This document shows positions 44,249 through 55,657 of a stretch of DNA of 64,000 bases, piece by piece (position 1 is the stretch's first letter; every line of letters starts with the position of its first letter). The position numbers were made by a program, and so were the translations under genes. The notes beneath the pieces are model-generated. The model had not been told where the DNA came from. It ran no database searches and worked only from the letters and a program-made list of their open reading frames with translations. This stretch comes from Copromyces sp. CBS 386.78 (taxonomy: Eukaryota; Ascomycota; Sordariomycetes; Sordariales; Sordariaceae), in the NCBI GenBank assembly GCA_030685235.1, contig MU839093.1, positions 512,504-576,503 of the forward strand, read 5' to 3'.

Positions 44249-46585
44249 ATGGGTATCCAGGGTCTTCTCCCCCTGCTGAAATCCATCCATCGCCCTGCCG
44301 AACTCAGGAAGTACGCGGGTGAAACTCTGGGCATCGACGGTTACGGATGGCTTCATCGAGGTGCCATCGCTTGCGCCATTGACTTGGCTCAAGGCAAGCC
44401 GACCCGCAAGTAGGTTCCAATCGAGGCTATCATACACTGTCTGGACCCAATACTGATTTGTAACACCTGAAAAAGATATGTTGACTATGCGATGCACCGC
44501 GTCAAGATGTTCAAGCACTTTGGCGTGACTCCCTATGTTGTCTTTGACGGCGACTATCTGCCCAGCAAGGCCAAGACGGAACAGTGTCGCGAGGACAGAC
44601 GAGAGGCAAGCAGGAAGACGGGCCTAGAACTCCTCAAGGCCGGCAAGCCGTCACAAGCCCACGTCGAACTCCAAAGGGCCATCGACGTCACACCAGAAAT
44701 GGCCCGCCATCTGATAGACGAGCTGAAGAAGGCCAATGTTCCATATCTCGTCGCGCCGTACGAAGCAGATGCACAGCTGATCTACCTCGAACGCCAGGGC
44801 ATCATCAGTGGTATTGTCTCGGAGGATTCCGACTTGTTGGTTTTTGGAGCTAAGCGCCTCCTAACCAAGATGGACCAGTACGGAAATTGTATCGAAATCA
44901 ACCGCAGCCAGTTTTGTGCTGTTCGAGAGATATCCTTGACGGGATGGACCGATGCCGAGTTCCGCCATATGGCCATCTTCAGCGGCTGCGACTACCTCAA
45001 AGGCCTTCCCAGGATGGGTCTCAAAACGGCACACCGCATGATTCGAAAGCTCAAGACGCCTGAGCGTATCGTCAAAAAGCTGCAGTTCGACGGCGAAATT
45101 CGAGTCCCCGACAATTATCTCGAACAGTTCAAGCAGGCCGAACTGGCTTTCATCTACCAACGCGTGTTTTGCCCAATCAAGCAAGCGGTGGTGTGCATGA
45201 CAGAACCCGACGAGTCTATCAATGTGGACGATATGCCGTACATCGGCGCACCCATCGATGCCAAGCTAGCTCGCGCCATCGCTGCTGGTGATGTTAACCC
45301 GATCACCAAGGAGCGGATCGTTGTCACAGCAACCTCCCCCAGCAAGAGAAGGATCAGCCAAGTCTTCGCTTCTGCTTACGGCCAAGGCAAGAAAATGGGA
45401 AAGCCTATCGACCAGTATTTCAAGGACCGCCGGATTCCGCTCGGAGAGATGGACCCCAACTGTTTTAACGTCGAGCCTGACAATGGTGAACAAGAGGCGA
45501 CCACCGAACCTCGCCCTATCGTATTTCCTTTGCCGAGGCCGTATGTGGAGGATGTGGGAACATCGGCAACTCCTTCTCGCCGCTACGTAGCTCAAAACAA
45601 CCGACGCAAGAGCGAGCCTATCTCGAAACTTCTGGCATCATTTGATGACACCACTAGCGTGACATTCCGACGACAGACAACCGGAGCAGGATTCGAGATA
45701 TTCACGGACACTGACCCTGCGATCTCCACAAGACCGCCAAAGAAAGCGCGACTGTGTGAAGACGCAGTGTCGGAAGATGCCGTCACTGCTACCCCCGAGA
45801 AAAGTAAGTTCTTCCCTCAAAGCAAGGCGAAGAAGACGGCAGCTAGGAAGTCAGAGTCTTTCATCATGTCGGATGATTCTATCGAGGAAGCTTTCCGGAG
45901 CGTCCCGGATGCTGTGTGGAGTTCATCAAAGGCTCGTCGTCGGAGCGGAAAGGTTCAGTTTGTTGAAGAGTCACCGTCCTCTGAACCGGTGTCTCGGGAG
46001 AAGGAGCACGAAGAGGTGGAGGAGTCAACTCTCCCTGTGATGCCAGTTGCCACTCTTGATGCCACTAGCGATTCCACAGACGAAGTGGAAGTCCCTGGCT
46101 CGTCACCGCAAGAAGCCGTCACCAAGAATGTGAAGACCCAGACCCCGCTGGGCCCTCGGCTCCGGCAATTCTCGTACCAACCAGGTAAAGCCGGCGCTCG
46201 CATTGTCAACGGTCTACCCACTCCTTCTTTAACCCAAGACAGACCTGCTGCGGTGCGTAGATCATCGTTGAATCCGAGCAGTCCCATGTTGACTCCCTTG
46301 CAACGCATGGGAGCCCGGGCTATGAAGCAAGTCACGCCCCGCGCTACGCCTCCTAGCAGCGTCCGCGCACGTAAACCAAACAAGCCCAGAGAATCTCTCG
46401 GCTTCCTCCCGGTGGATCCCTCCGTCATTCCGTTGCCGTTGGTCGACTTTGCTGAAGTTCGAGCCCTGAACATGCCGCTTCAGGGCAGCGAGGATCAGAT
46501 CATTCCGGAGAGTGATGGAGAAACCGAGTTGGGCACAACAGCCACTCGTCCGCGACTCAATTTGTCGCAGTTCCTGTATTCGTGA
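44249..46585 (+). CDS. exo1: Exonuclease 1, Rad2/XPG family 5'-3' DNA exonuclease
   Basis: Exons 44249-44409 and 44476-46585 give 756 residues. The N-domain starts MGIQGLLPLLKSIHRPAELR with the metal ligand Asp30 in GIDGYGWLHRG; then VKMFKHFGVTPYVVFDGD. The I-domain has VAPYEADAQLIYLERQG and IVSEDSDLLVFG (the acidic catalytic residues), and SGCDYLKGLPRMGLKTAHRMI is the helix-hairpin-helix region, all as in eukaryotic Exo1. The enzyme resects DNA 5' to 3' and has flap activity, and serves mismatch repair, double-strand-break resection and recombination in the nucleus. The C-terminal 400 residues are disordered, Ser/Pro/Lys-rich, as in other Exo1 proteins, where mismatch-repair partners bind. 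The intron (66 bp, GTAGGT donor, AAAAAG acceptor) splits the Lys of TRKYVDY. Confidence 0.96.
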
Positions 46586-47754
46586 GCCCTCAGTTGGGCT
46601 ATCGGGTGTATATAAGGAGAAGCCAGATATGTGTGCATAGCGCTCGGCGTACCAGTAGGGAAGAAACCCGCCTGGAATATGGATCGGTTCGGACGGGATT
46701 ATGGCTTGCTGTAGGAAACACAGGAAAGATGATGGATTAGGGTATTTCATGAGGAAAGACAAGGCATCATGGGAAGAGCAGGCTAGGGTATATCAGGAGA
46801 ACTTCTATCGCTTGTTATGCGGTATCATTGATGGGCCATTTTGTAGATGGCCCTTGTCAACAAAGTAGTTAAATCACCCAAGTAGGAATCAAACAAATTA
46901 TGGTAACAATAATGAAGGGATACTATCACGCCAGTCAAGGCTTCTCTATGAGACATATCACCATCAGATTCAAATATGCAATCTACCTGCGTTTTGAGGG
47001 TTCTGACAAATCAAGCAGAATCTGTAAGCATACTGCTCGAATATGTGCTTTTTATGCCCGCAAAAGATTGCCCCTGTGGGGGAGACAGCCAGAGAGCCCC
47101 GGGCACTGTAAACTCGAAATCTTTTGACGGGATGCCATCATGTCTTTTCCCCCCTAATAAAGACAGCGAGCTGGAGGTGGGGACATTCAGAATCACCGTC
47201 TTACATAGAATTTCTGGCGGGCATGAATATTGGAGTATGCTTGCAGACAACATCTAATTTTTAGGGTTTTACTTTACTAGGAGACCTAAAAACGTAGCCC
47301 CCGAATTATTGCGGTACGCGTTGACGATACATGCAGAGCATCAAATGACAACCTCAAGGCGCTGGGAATGGTGACTGCGATAAGATCGATAAGATGCACA
47401 ATTTCACCGCCTTTGGCAGAATTGCAGAACCACAAGAGTGAAAGTGTGGGGCAAGGGACTGGGGGAAGCTCCACACTGATGGAAATGATCCACTAAAATT
47501 CCACTGCAATCCACTGGCGACAAAAATTCATCGACAAGCAGTCGCTCGACCACAGCCGACCCTCCTCCACTATCTCAATTTTTCCACCTGGGTTTCGTTT
47601 CGATACCTCGACATACCTCGACCATTATTCCGCCCCCTTGTCATCACCACCCTTCTCAGCGAAATATCGGATTCGCATTTCTGTCTCAAATCGCCTCTGT
47701 CTCTTTATTGGCGACCCATAATCAATCGACAAGCGAAAACAAGCGTGTGCAAAG
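46586..47754. other. Intergenic region
   Basis: 3' flank of exo1 and promoter of the SURF6 gene. No gene is supported; frames here are short. Confidence 0.5.
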
Positions 47755-49623
47755 ATGGCGGATACCGATTTGCAGGTAAGCAGACCGGCGCTGGAATGCA
47801 CACCACCGATACGGTGATACCCATGCCGATGTCCCTCAAGCCTGTCTTGGTAGTTGTGGCCAAGCTGGGATGGCGATAGTTCCGACGCTGACCATGCCCT
47901 CTTGCGACTACGAACAGGAGCGCCTGCGTTCTCACGCCCAGGCCTTTGACGGTCTACTGTCGCTGATCCCAGCCAAGATGTACTACGGCGAAGACAACAG
48001 TGTACGTTATTTCCCATTACCTCACTATTCTCAAAAGACCCAACCGTTGGTGCTGGTGTCAAATGCCTTGGATCACATCACTGATCGCAAGTACCCCGCC
48101 AACAGGATCAGTGGAAGAAGAAGAAGCAAACCAAGGAGCAGGCGAAGGCTGCTAAGAGGGGGAAGCTCGATCCCGACAGTGAACTCAACCGCAACGCCAA
48201 GGAGGTCATGGAGGAGCGCGCCCGCAACAAGCGCAAGCTTCAGGAAATGGAGGAGAGCAGCACTGAAGACAGCGACATCGACCTTGAAATCCCCGGTGTC
48301 GAGAAGGAGAAGCCCCTTGAAGGACTGAAGAAGAAGGTTGTCAAGGAGGATGCCGAGAATGGAGAGTCTGTGCCCAAAAAGCAGAAGCTCTCCGAGGGGG
48401 ACGACGAGGCCGCCCCCGCCGCCGAAGAGGTTGCCGACGAAACCCCCGCCGAGAAGCCCTTGAGCAAGAAGGCGCAGGAAAAGGAGGCCAAGCGACTCGC
48501 CAAACTGGCCAAGCAGGAGAAGAAGAAGGCCAAGCTTGAGGCGAAACTGGGCAAGGGTGGAAAGACGGATAAGAAGGACGGCACCTCTGAAGAAGTCAAG
48601 CCTTCCACCGAAGCCGATGAGGACGACGAGAACGACGATATGGCTCCCATTGATGTGTCTGGTCTCGTAACAAAGGAGCACGAGCCCGAGTCCCAGGAAT
48701 CTGCGCAGTCTTCTGTTTTCGACAGCCGCGACAAGACCGGTTCTGCCGAGCCCGCCAGCGCCAACACCTCGATCTCTTCCGCCATCCCCCCATCGGATAA
48801 GCCCAAGTTCAAGCTTCCCGCCGACACCACCGTTCTCCGCGAGCGTCTCGCCATCAAGATTGAGCAACTCCGTGCCGCTCGCAAGGTTGAGAAGGACGAC
48901 GAGGGTAAGCCGATCCGCACCAGGCAAGAACTTATCGAGATGCGCCGCGAGAAGGAGGCCAAGCGCAAGGCCCACAAGCGCGAGCAGAGGCAGAAGCAGA
49001 GGGAGGAGGAGGATCGTAAGCGGTCAGAGGCTATTGCCAGCTCGCGCAACTCTCCCCTAAGCATGCTCAGCCCCAAGGACGATGTTGAGACCAACTTTGC
49101 TTTCAGCCGTCTCGGCTTCTCCGATGGTGTTCAGCTTTCCCGTGACGCCGCCTTCGTCAAGTCCGACGGAGCCAAGAAGAAGGGCCCTCTGGACCCCAAG
49201 TCCAAGCTTGCCAAGCTTGAGGCCCAGAAGAAGCGCCTCGAGGCCCTGCCTGAAGATAAGCGCAAGGAAATTCTTGAGAAGGAGACGTGGCTCGCTGCCC
49301 GCAAGCGTGCCGAGGGCGAGAAGGTTCACGACGACGAGCACCTCCTCAAGAAGGCTGTTAAGCGCAAGGAGAAGGCCAAGAGCAAGAGCGCCAACGAGTG
49401 GAGAGAGCGCAAGGAGGGCGTCGCCAAGGCCCAGTACGACAGGTCGAAGAAGCGCGAGGATAACATCCAGAAGAAGCAGGATGAGAGGAAGGCTCGCAAG
49501 ATGGGCATCAAGGTCAAGAGCGGCAAGGGCGCCCCCAAGGGCGGCAAGGGCGGAGGCAAGGGTGCTTCCAAGGGCAAGAGCAGACCCGGGTTCGAGGGCG
49601 GATTCGGTGGTAAGAAGAAATAA
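47755..49623 (+). CDS. rrp14: Rrp14/SURF6 ribosomal biogenesis protein
   Basis: Exons 47755-47775, 47918-48001 and 48106-49623 give 540 residues in frame. The N-terminus (MADTDLQERLRSHAQAFDGLLSLIPAKMYYGEDNSDQW) is the Rrp14-N domain. Exon 3 opens with DQWKKKKQTKEQAKAAKRGKLDPDS. The middle is a long Lys/Glu coiled coil. The C-terminal SURF6 domain starts near LRERLAIKIEQLRAARK and includes SRLGFSDG and LEALPEDKRKEILEKETW. A Gly/Lys-rich tail (KGGKGGGKGASKGKSRPG) ends the protein. Rrp14 is a nucleolar factor for 40S and 60S subunit assembly and cell polarity in yeast. The two small 5' exons (7 and 28 codons) are joined by GTAAGC and GTACGT donors and CAG acceptors; all phases are zero. Confidence 0.93.
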
Positions 49624-51205
49624 GCGTCGGTCAAGGTGTTCAGCAAGGGGTGTTTTGTCTTTTTGGAGAGAGATGTCGATACCACTGCTGCTGCATAGCG
49701 GCAGATTGCTCGGGAGGCTGGCATACCCATATCCTTTTTCCCATTCTTCTTGCCATTATCGCTACGTACATATTTCTTCTTGGGAGGCGGTCAATTGGTG
49801 GTGTTTTTGGCGTTTGTTTTCGTTCATGATGATTTCTTTTTATGTTTTACACGGTCGGAAAGGAAAAAGAGATCATCTCACGCACGTACATATCACAACT
49901 GGACCAGATCACAACAAGCGGTTAACATCATGGCAGGAGGCTGGGCAAGCCTCGTCTTTTGTTCTTTTATACTTAGCTAGCTTTTAGTAGTGGTGGCGAA
50001 AGGGAGGAGGCAGGGACGGGGACCGGAAGTCCCCCTCTTCTTCTTCTTCAGCGAGGCAGCATCTTCAGGGAGTCAAGCAGTGATTATTAGCTCATTAAGT
50101 TGTTCTGGTTGTGTGGTGACTTAAATCGGTGACAAGACATGAAAATGAAGGCTTTACTGCTTGACAATACCACACGATCTATCAGCGACCAGCATCTGAT
50201 GCCGAGGTGCTTTTTGGCATTGTTCCTGGGACTTGGCACGGGGAACTAACAGAGATGCGATGGTACCTCCAAGCTTTCAGACAACCGTGAATTGAGGTGC
50301 TGTTAGTGCCAGGTGGTTAGTTCCGTGGTTCCTATTGCATTCTTAGCGAGAGCACTAACACGGCATCTGGAAGCCGACTTACTAACAGCACCCGATCTTA
50401 TCGTTATCAGAACTCCCCGTGTCTCGTCGCACCGGGAAGCTTAGAAGGAGTGAGTTACACTACTCTCATCTCTAGCATTGGACAAAGAAACAGTTGTCTT
50501 GAAGCGGGTGTGCAGGGCAAATCAAGAAAATCCATAGTTTAGCCAAAGCCATCACCAACTGCATCGAGTTAAGGTTTGGTAGAGCCCCTTTGCGCCGCAG
50601 GTGAACTGGACCCTGAGATTGGCTCTTGCCCCCTATCAGACTCCGCCGCCCGGACCGGGATCCCTCCTCTGGAGTCTGGACTTTCTTTGACCGCTGCACA
50701 AACAGACCAAAACAGGGTACCATCGACACCAACCCGTTCCCCGAATCCAACCACTCAGCCTCAACCAAACCATCCCCCTCCTCGGTCCTCCTAGTAGAGG
50801 TAGCCAAGAGAACACCCACCACACTAACTAACTAGCGAACGACCAACACTCCGCATCATCAAGAGCCGCGCCGAAGAGCGGTTTCCAGACGACGACAACG
50901 AAAGACGGACCTCCACGTCCGGGACGGCCGACCGATCGACTAGTTTACCTCTACACCCTACTAGTCGCCTCCCTCCCTCTGAAACAACAGGCTACACCCA
51001 GGGCCTACCGAATCCCTATCTCAATCCCCAATCCCAACCATCCCCACGTGTTACCGCGAAACCGAAATTATTTCAATTCCCCCTGTCCGCCAAAACACGG
51101 GGAAATAATACCAAGCACGCATACACGCCCACCCTCGGCCGACGACATATCCGCTTCGTGCCGCCACCAATCATCAGACCAGAAACAGTCCCTTTACAAA
51201 AGAAG
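49624..51205. other. Intergenic region with AC-rich leader of vps74
   Basis: 3' flank of the SURF6 gene, then non-coding DNA, then the AC-rich leader of vps74 from about 50860. No gene supported. Confidence 0.5.
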
Positions 51206-52712
51206 ATGGCATCAACATCAGGCTTGACCCGGCGCAGGGGCGCGGGAGGAGGAGGAGGAGGCAGCAGCGACGTCGGCGGCGGCGGCAGCAACACTCCCGA
51301 CACGAGGGACGTTGGGCCCGACACGAGCTACGAGACGGGCGAGAACGGACACAGGATCGCCTTCGACCCCCGCGACCTGAGCGAGAGCGCAGAGAGGAGC
51401 AAGCAGCCCAAGCTAACGCTGATGGAGGAGGTTTTGTTGCTTGGTATCAAGGATCGCGAGGTTTGTCCCCCGTCCTTCACGTCTTCTCTTTCTGTCTGTT
51501 TTGTCTTGTTACACCATCCCTTTACATGTCTGTAGGCGCCTACTACAGGGCTGGCTTTCTTTTGACTTTTGGCTTGCCTCGGCATTTGTAATGCGCCACG
51601 CGCTCCTGGACTGTTTTCACGATTTGGAATTCACCTAGGCTTGACAAGACAAACATGGCTAACCAGACACCACCACCCATCAGGGCTACCTTTCATTCTG
51701 GAACGACAACATCTCCTATGCTCTTCGCGGATGCATCGTTCTCGAGCTGGCCTTCCGCGGCCGCATCAGCATGCAAAAGGACTCGTCCAGGCGGCGCTTC
51801 CCCTTGGCGGACCGAGTTATCGAAGTCATTGACGACACTCTTACGGGCGAGGTGCTGCTGGACGAGGCCCTCAAGATGATGAAGACGAGCGAGAAGATGA
51901 GCGTCAGCTCTTGGATTGACTTGATGAGCGGTACGTTTACGTTTTGCGTTACTTGCCCCCGTCCTACCTGTCGTCCACATCCTCCTACACGCATATCCGC
52001 CGAAGGCAAACAGCTAACATGACATGATTACTCCCAAAGGCGAAACCTGGAACCTAATGAAAATCGGCTACCAACTCAAACAAGTCCGCGAGCGTCTGGC
52101 CAAGGGGCTCGTCGACAAGGGCATCCTGCGCACGGAAAAGCGTAATTTTTTGCTTTTCGACATGGCCACGCACCCTGTGGTCGAGGGCGCCGCCAAGGAA
52201 GACATCCGACGGCGCGTGCGCAACGTGCTCACCCAGCGCACCGTCGTCATCACCCCGACCCAGTACCTGCCCGAGGACCTCGAGTTCCGGTACGTGCGGA
52301 CGATCGCTATGGTGTGCGCGGCGCATGCGGCCAACGTGCTCGAGAACGCACTGAGCACCCTTGGCCACGAGGCCCGCGAAAACGCCTTCAGCATGGCGGA
52401 CGAGTTGCTCCTGCAGTATAGCCAGTGGCCGTTTGCGGCGAGGCCGTTGCCGGGCGGGAATGGGGGTGTGGGGGCGAACTTGCCGCAGGTTATTAATGAG
52501 GTGAGTTCAAATCTTTTTCTCTTTGATTTCTCATTGAGGGGGCATTACCAGACGGAAAGAAGCAAAGCGGAGAGGGCTGTTCAGACGAGGAACTTGAGCT
52601 AACACATGGTCCCCAAAAATAGGAGGTCAACAAAGCAAAGGACAAAGAGCTCCAGCTCGAAGTCGTGGCAGCTTGCTTGAGCGTATTCACTCGCCTTGAC
52701 TCCCTGCTCTAG
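51206..52712 (+). CDS. vps74: Vps74/GOLPH3 (GPP34), Golgi PI4P effector
   Basis: Exons 51206-51460, 51684-51930, 52040-52500 and 52623-52712 give 350 residues. The N-terminus is disordered (Gly/Ser runs). The GPP34 domain begins at [45 protein letters not shown], followed by [59 protein letters not shown] and the C-terminal VTYLPEDL-like [20 protein letters not shown]. It ends [20 protein letters not shown]. Vps74 recognises PI4P at the Golgi and keeps glycosyltransferases there by linking them to COPI. The first intron has a GTTTGT donor; others GTACGT and GTGAGT. All joints preserve frame and conserved residues. The poly-Gly stretch (residues 12-28) is unusual in the family. Confidence 0.95.
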
Positions 52713-53879
52713 ATGGCGCACGAGCGTCGTGAGAAATCACACAACCTAGCGCTAGTAGCGGACGAGAACAAGCGTGGGAGACAACCTGAAAACCGAGAAT
52801 AATGCTGTTGTGTGTGGCGGGTGGGAGGCGGGGGAAAGTGCTGCATAAAAACCCTGGACTTTTGTCTTCGCAATCACGAACGAGGGTAGGCATGGGCGTT
52901 AACTGGGTGTGCAAGCGAGCGAGCAAGCGAGCAAGCGAGCAAAGGAAGCGTTGTCAATTCAAGGCCGGCAGTGATCTTGTGCGAGATTCGAGATGAAGGA
53001 CGCAGTACATTACCTCCCTCTCCCCCTCTCACTCAGCCATACACTTATCTCTCGTTCGCAGCACCTGCTCCGCCACCAGCCAAGCAACCGCGCAGGGCTT
53101 ACTATTTACTTAATATTTTTACCCCGTCTCCTTGTACGGTAGGGTAGGGTAGGTATGATGATGAAATTTTCAATTGCTTACTCTGCTTGGGGTGGATGGG
53201 GAGGAGGGTTGGACGGTTGGAGGGTGCTTGAATGGGATGGAGCTGGATGACTGGTGAAAAAAAAAATATGAGAATGAAACGAAGAGGGTGGGAGGAGCGC
53301 AGTGGTTTTTCCACATTGAAACGTTTTTTGTACGTCTAGCAATTTTTACTTTGGAGAAAGTACACGAGATACGAACTTCGACGACCTCCAATGCGGATCA
53401 CAACCTAGCATCATCCACATAAGTCGTGAACAGATATACACATCTGATTCCAAATAGCTACAACCCATGGAATACATATATGTACTTTGTAGTAGGGCAA
53501 CCTGTATATCTCATCTAGTCCACAAGATGGTTCAAGGGCCGCCTTTCGAAGCCGTCTCAGCTAGACTTGGGCCGACCTTGAACCCAAAAGAGCGCCTCTG
53601 TAGTTCCAGTTCAAAATAAAAGATAGTGTAAACTCCAAAACCCGTTCCAATTATCCCCCGAAAAGCAAAGCGAGACCGATAAAGTGAAGAAATCCAAGCA
53701 ACAGCTTCCAATGCATCGACGACGTCGCCCTCTTCTATACCAAAGCACATAAAGCCAATCATACAACCCCTCTTTCTCACTCTCCAAGCATACACACACA
53801 TCCCAATACATGCCACACCATACTACACACACTCTCTAAGCCACACGAAGCTCAGTGAGAGAATTTCTTCCCCTCACGC
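52713..53879. other. Convergent intergenic region with a GCGAGCAA repeat
   Basis: Between two convergent genes. A repeat of GCGAGCGA/GCGAGCAA type lies at 52913-52942. A TAGGGTAGGGTAGG tract is at about 53141-53155. No gene seen. Confidence 0.55.
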
Positions 53880-55657
53880 TTACCTCGCAACCTTCGCAGC
53901 CTCCTCAACCTCAGCACCCTCTTCGAGAATACCATCCATACTCCAATCCCCCATCTGCGCCCTCTTAAGCACCTGCCGTCCCTTCTCCGTCAGCGCCGGT
54001 TTCCCAGCCTTATCGGTCGCCGTGACGAAGAAAATGGGCTGCCAGCTTTCCCCGCTGCGCTCGCGCTCGCGGGCCTTTTCTCTCTGGGCTTCCTCGAGCT
54101 CCTGCTTGAGCGTGGTAGCGCGAGAAAACTGCTTGGCAAGGATTGCCTCGGTGACCTTGCCCCAGAGGGTGAGGGACTCGTTGGGGAGCTGCTGCTCGGT
54201 GGGCGGGAGGACCTTGGGGGCCACGCTGAGAGGGGCGATGTCGATGATGGTTGTTTGTTGATCAGCGGGGTGGGAGTCCTGTGGGTTGGGAAAGGGGTTG
54301 TCAGTATGGTGGGATGCGGGAGGTGAGGATACGTTAGGTGATAACAACTTACCAAAGGCTTGGGGCCAACTGTAAAGACCACCTTCTCCTTCCAAGGACC
54401 ACCGAGACGCACGAGGATGTCCTCCACCGGTACATCCTTGATCTGCATCTTGTCGTCGTTTTCAGGGTCATACTTGAAAATGATGCCCTCAACCTTGTTC
54501 GTGGTCCGGCCCAGCCACCCGTCGTCGTAGTAGCGCAGAATCGCCTTGAGCTTCGTCTCCGGGCAGGTGACGTAGGCCATGTCGCCGACCGTCACGCTTA
54601 GCGCACCACGGAGAATACCGCCAAGGTGAGCGGGAGGGTGTGTCAGCTGGTATGTCTCGTGGTTCCTCTTCTCCAGCGTGATGAAAATTCCGAGGTTGTG
54701 CTCGCCGGGCATCACCTTGACCGAGGTGCCGGTGAACTTGGCTGTGATCTGGTCAAATCCCTTGGCGTGGATCCCCTTCTCTGGGCAGTCGACGTAGAAT
54801 GCGCTGACGGGAGGGTGGTGAGATGTTTGTTCGGTCAGGTACGAGATCCGGACGGGTTTCGAGGGTTTCGGGTTCGTGGCGGGAACGGATACTGTCGATG
54901 CGGCGCGGGAACTGCCGGATCTGAAGCTCGATGGCCGGCTGATGGTGTGCTCTAGGGCCTTGGTGTTGATCCTTGGGGCATCATCTTCGGTTTCCCAGTT
55001 ACACTACGAACCCAGTCAGCCGAGCTCTTCTTGTTTTGCCGCCCCGATCATTGGAGAGCCTACCCTGAAGAACTCCCCCAAGCAAGAGTTATATGGCTTG
55101 CAAGGCTTCCCCTTTGCATATTTCAAATCCTTGGAGAACCAAAACCGCAGCACCTCCAGCATACGATCGATCGGCTCGTCCGCGGTGCCAATGGCAACAA
55201 AGGCGTTCGGCGCATCGAGATAGTTCCAGTATTCGAGGTTGGGTGTTGGTTCGAGGAGCTGCGATGGAAGAGAGAAGCGTACGGAAGCGAGATCGGCGAC
55301 ACCAATGAACCTAAGTTGGGGAACATACGAGGTCAGTAACTATATCGTCGTACGTGTGTCTTATACCGAAGGCCGCCAAGACACCGCTTTGGGCAATGAC
55401 CAACATCGCCGGTGTTCGGCTCGCGCATCCGCAATCTTTTCACATGATGGCAAGCAGCGCTTTGCGACCCTTTGAGGCCCGAGGTTTCCCCCATGCGCGC
55501 GTCTGGTTATTACTCACTTTCTCAAGATACCGAGAAAGGTCGATAGCTTGTTTCCATCGGTCGGATGCTCCTCCGCTACGGGAGCACTGCCATTTGCGGG
55601 TGCGGCGGCGGGCGCGGCAGCGAGAGCTGACGACTTGCCCGTGAATGCGGAAAACAT
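53880..55657 (-). CDS. kes1: Oxysterol-binding protein, Kes1/Osh4 type
   Basis: Exons 55657-55518, 55310-55064, 55003-54353 and 54278-53880 give 478 residues. The OSBP-related domain fills almost the whole protein: KPYNSCLGEFFR (118-129), the family signature EQTSHHPP (187-194) and PAHLGGILRG, with the PI4P-contact region following. An insertion rich in Ser/Ala/Thr (about 145-178) precedes the signature. There is no PH or ankyrin domain, as in the short Osh4/Kes1 group. Such proteins exchange sterol and PI4P between membranes at the ER-Golgi side. The start (MFSAFTGKSSALAAAP) is preceded by a (CTT)n-type microsatellite (minus) in the leader. Stop codon TAA lies in a GAGGTAAGC context that could also be a splice donor, but the frame ends naturally here. 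Confidence 0.94.

Noticed and set aside
48073..48975. 300-codon minus frame opposite the SURF6 gene
   Set aside because: Leu/Gly-rich antisense shadow of the Lys/Glu-rich coding strand.
32618..55657. A trafficking gene cluster (vps51, vps74, kes1-like)
   Set aside because: The genes are 17-21 kb apart and separated by unrelated genes, so this is ordinary scatter, not a cluster.
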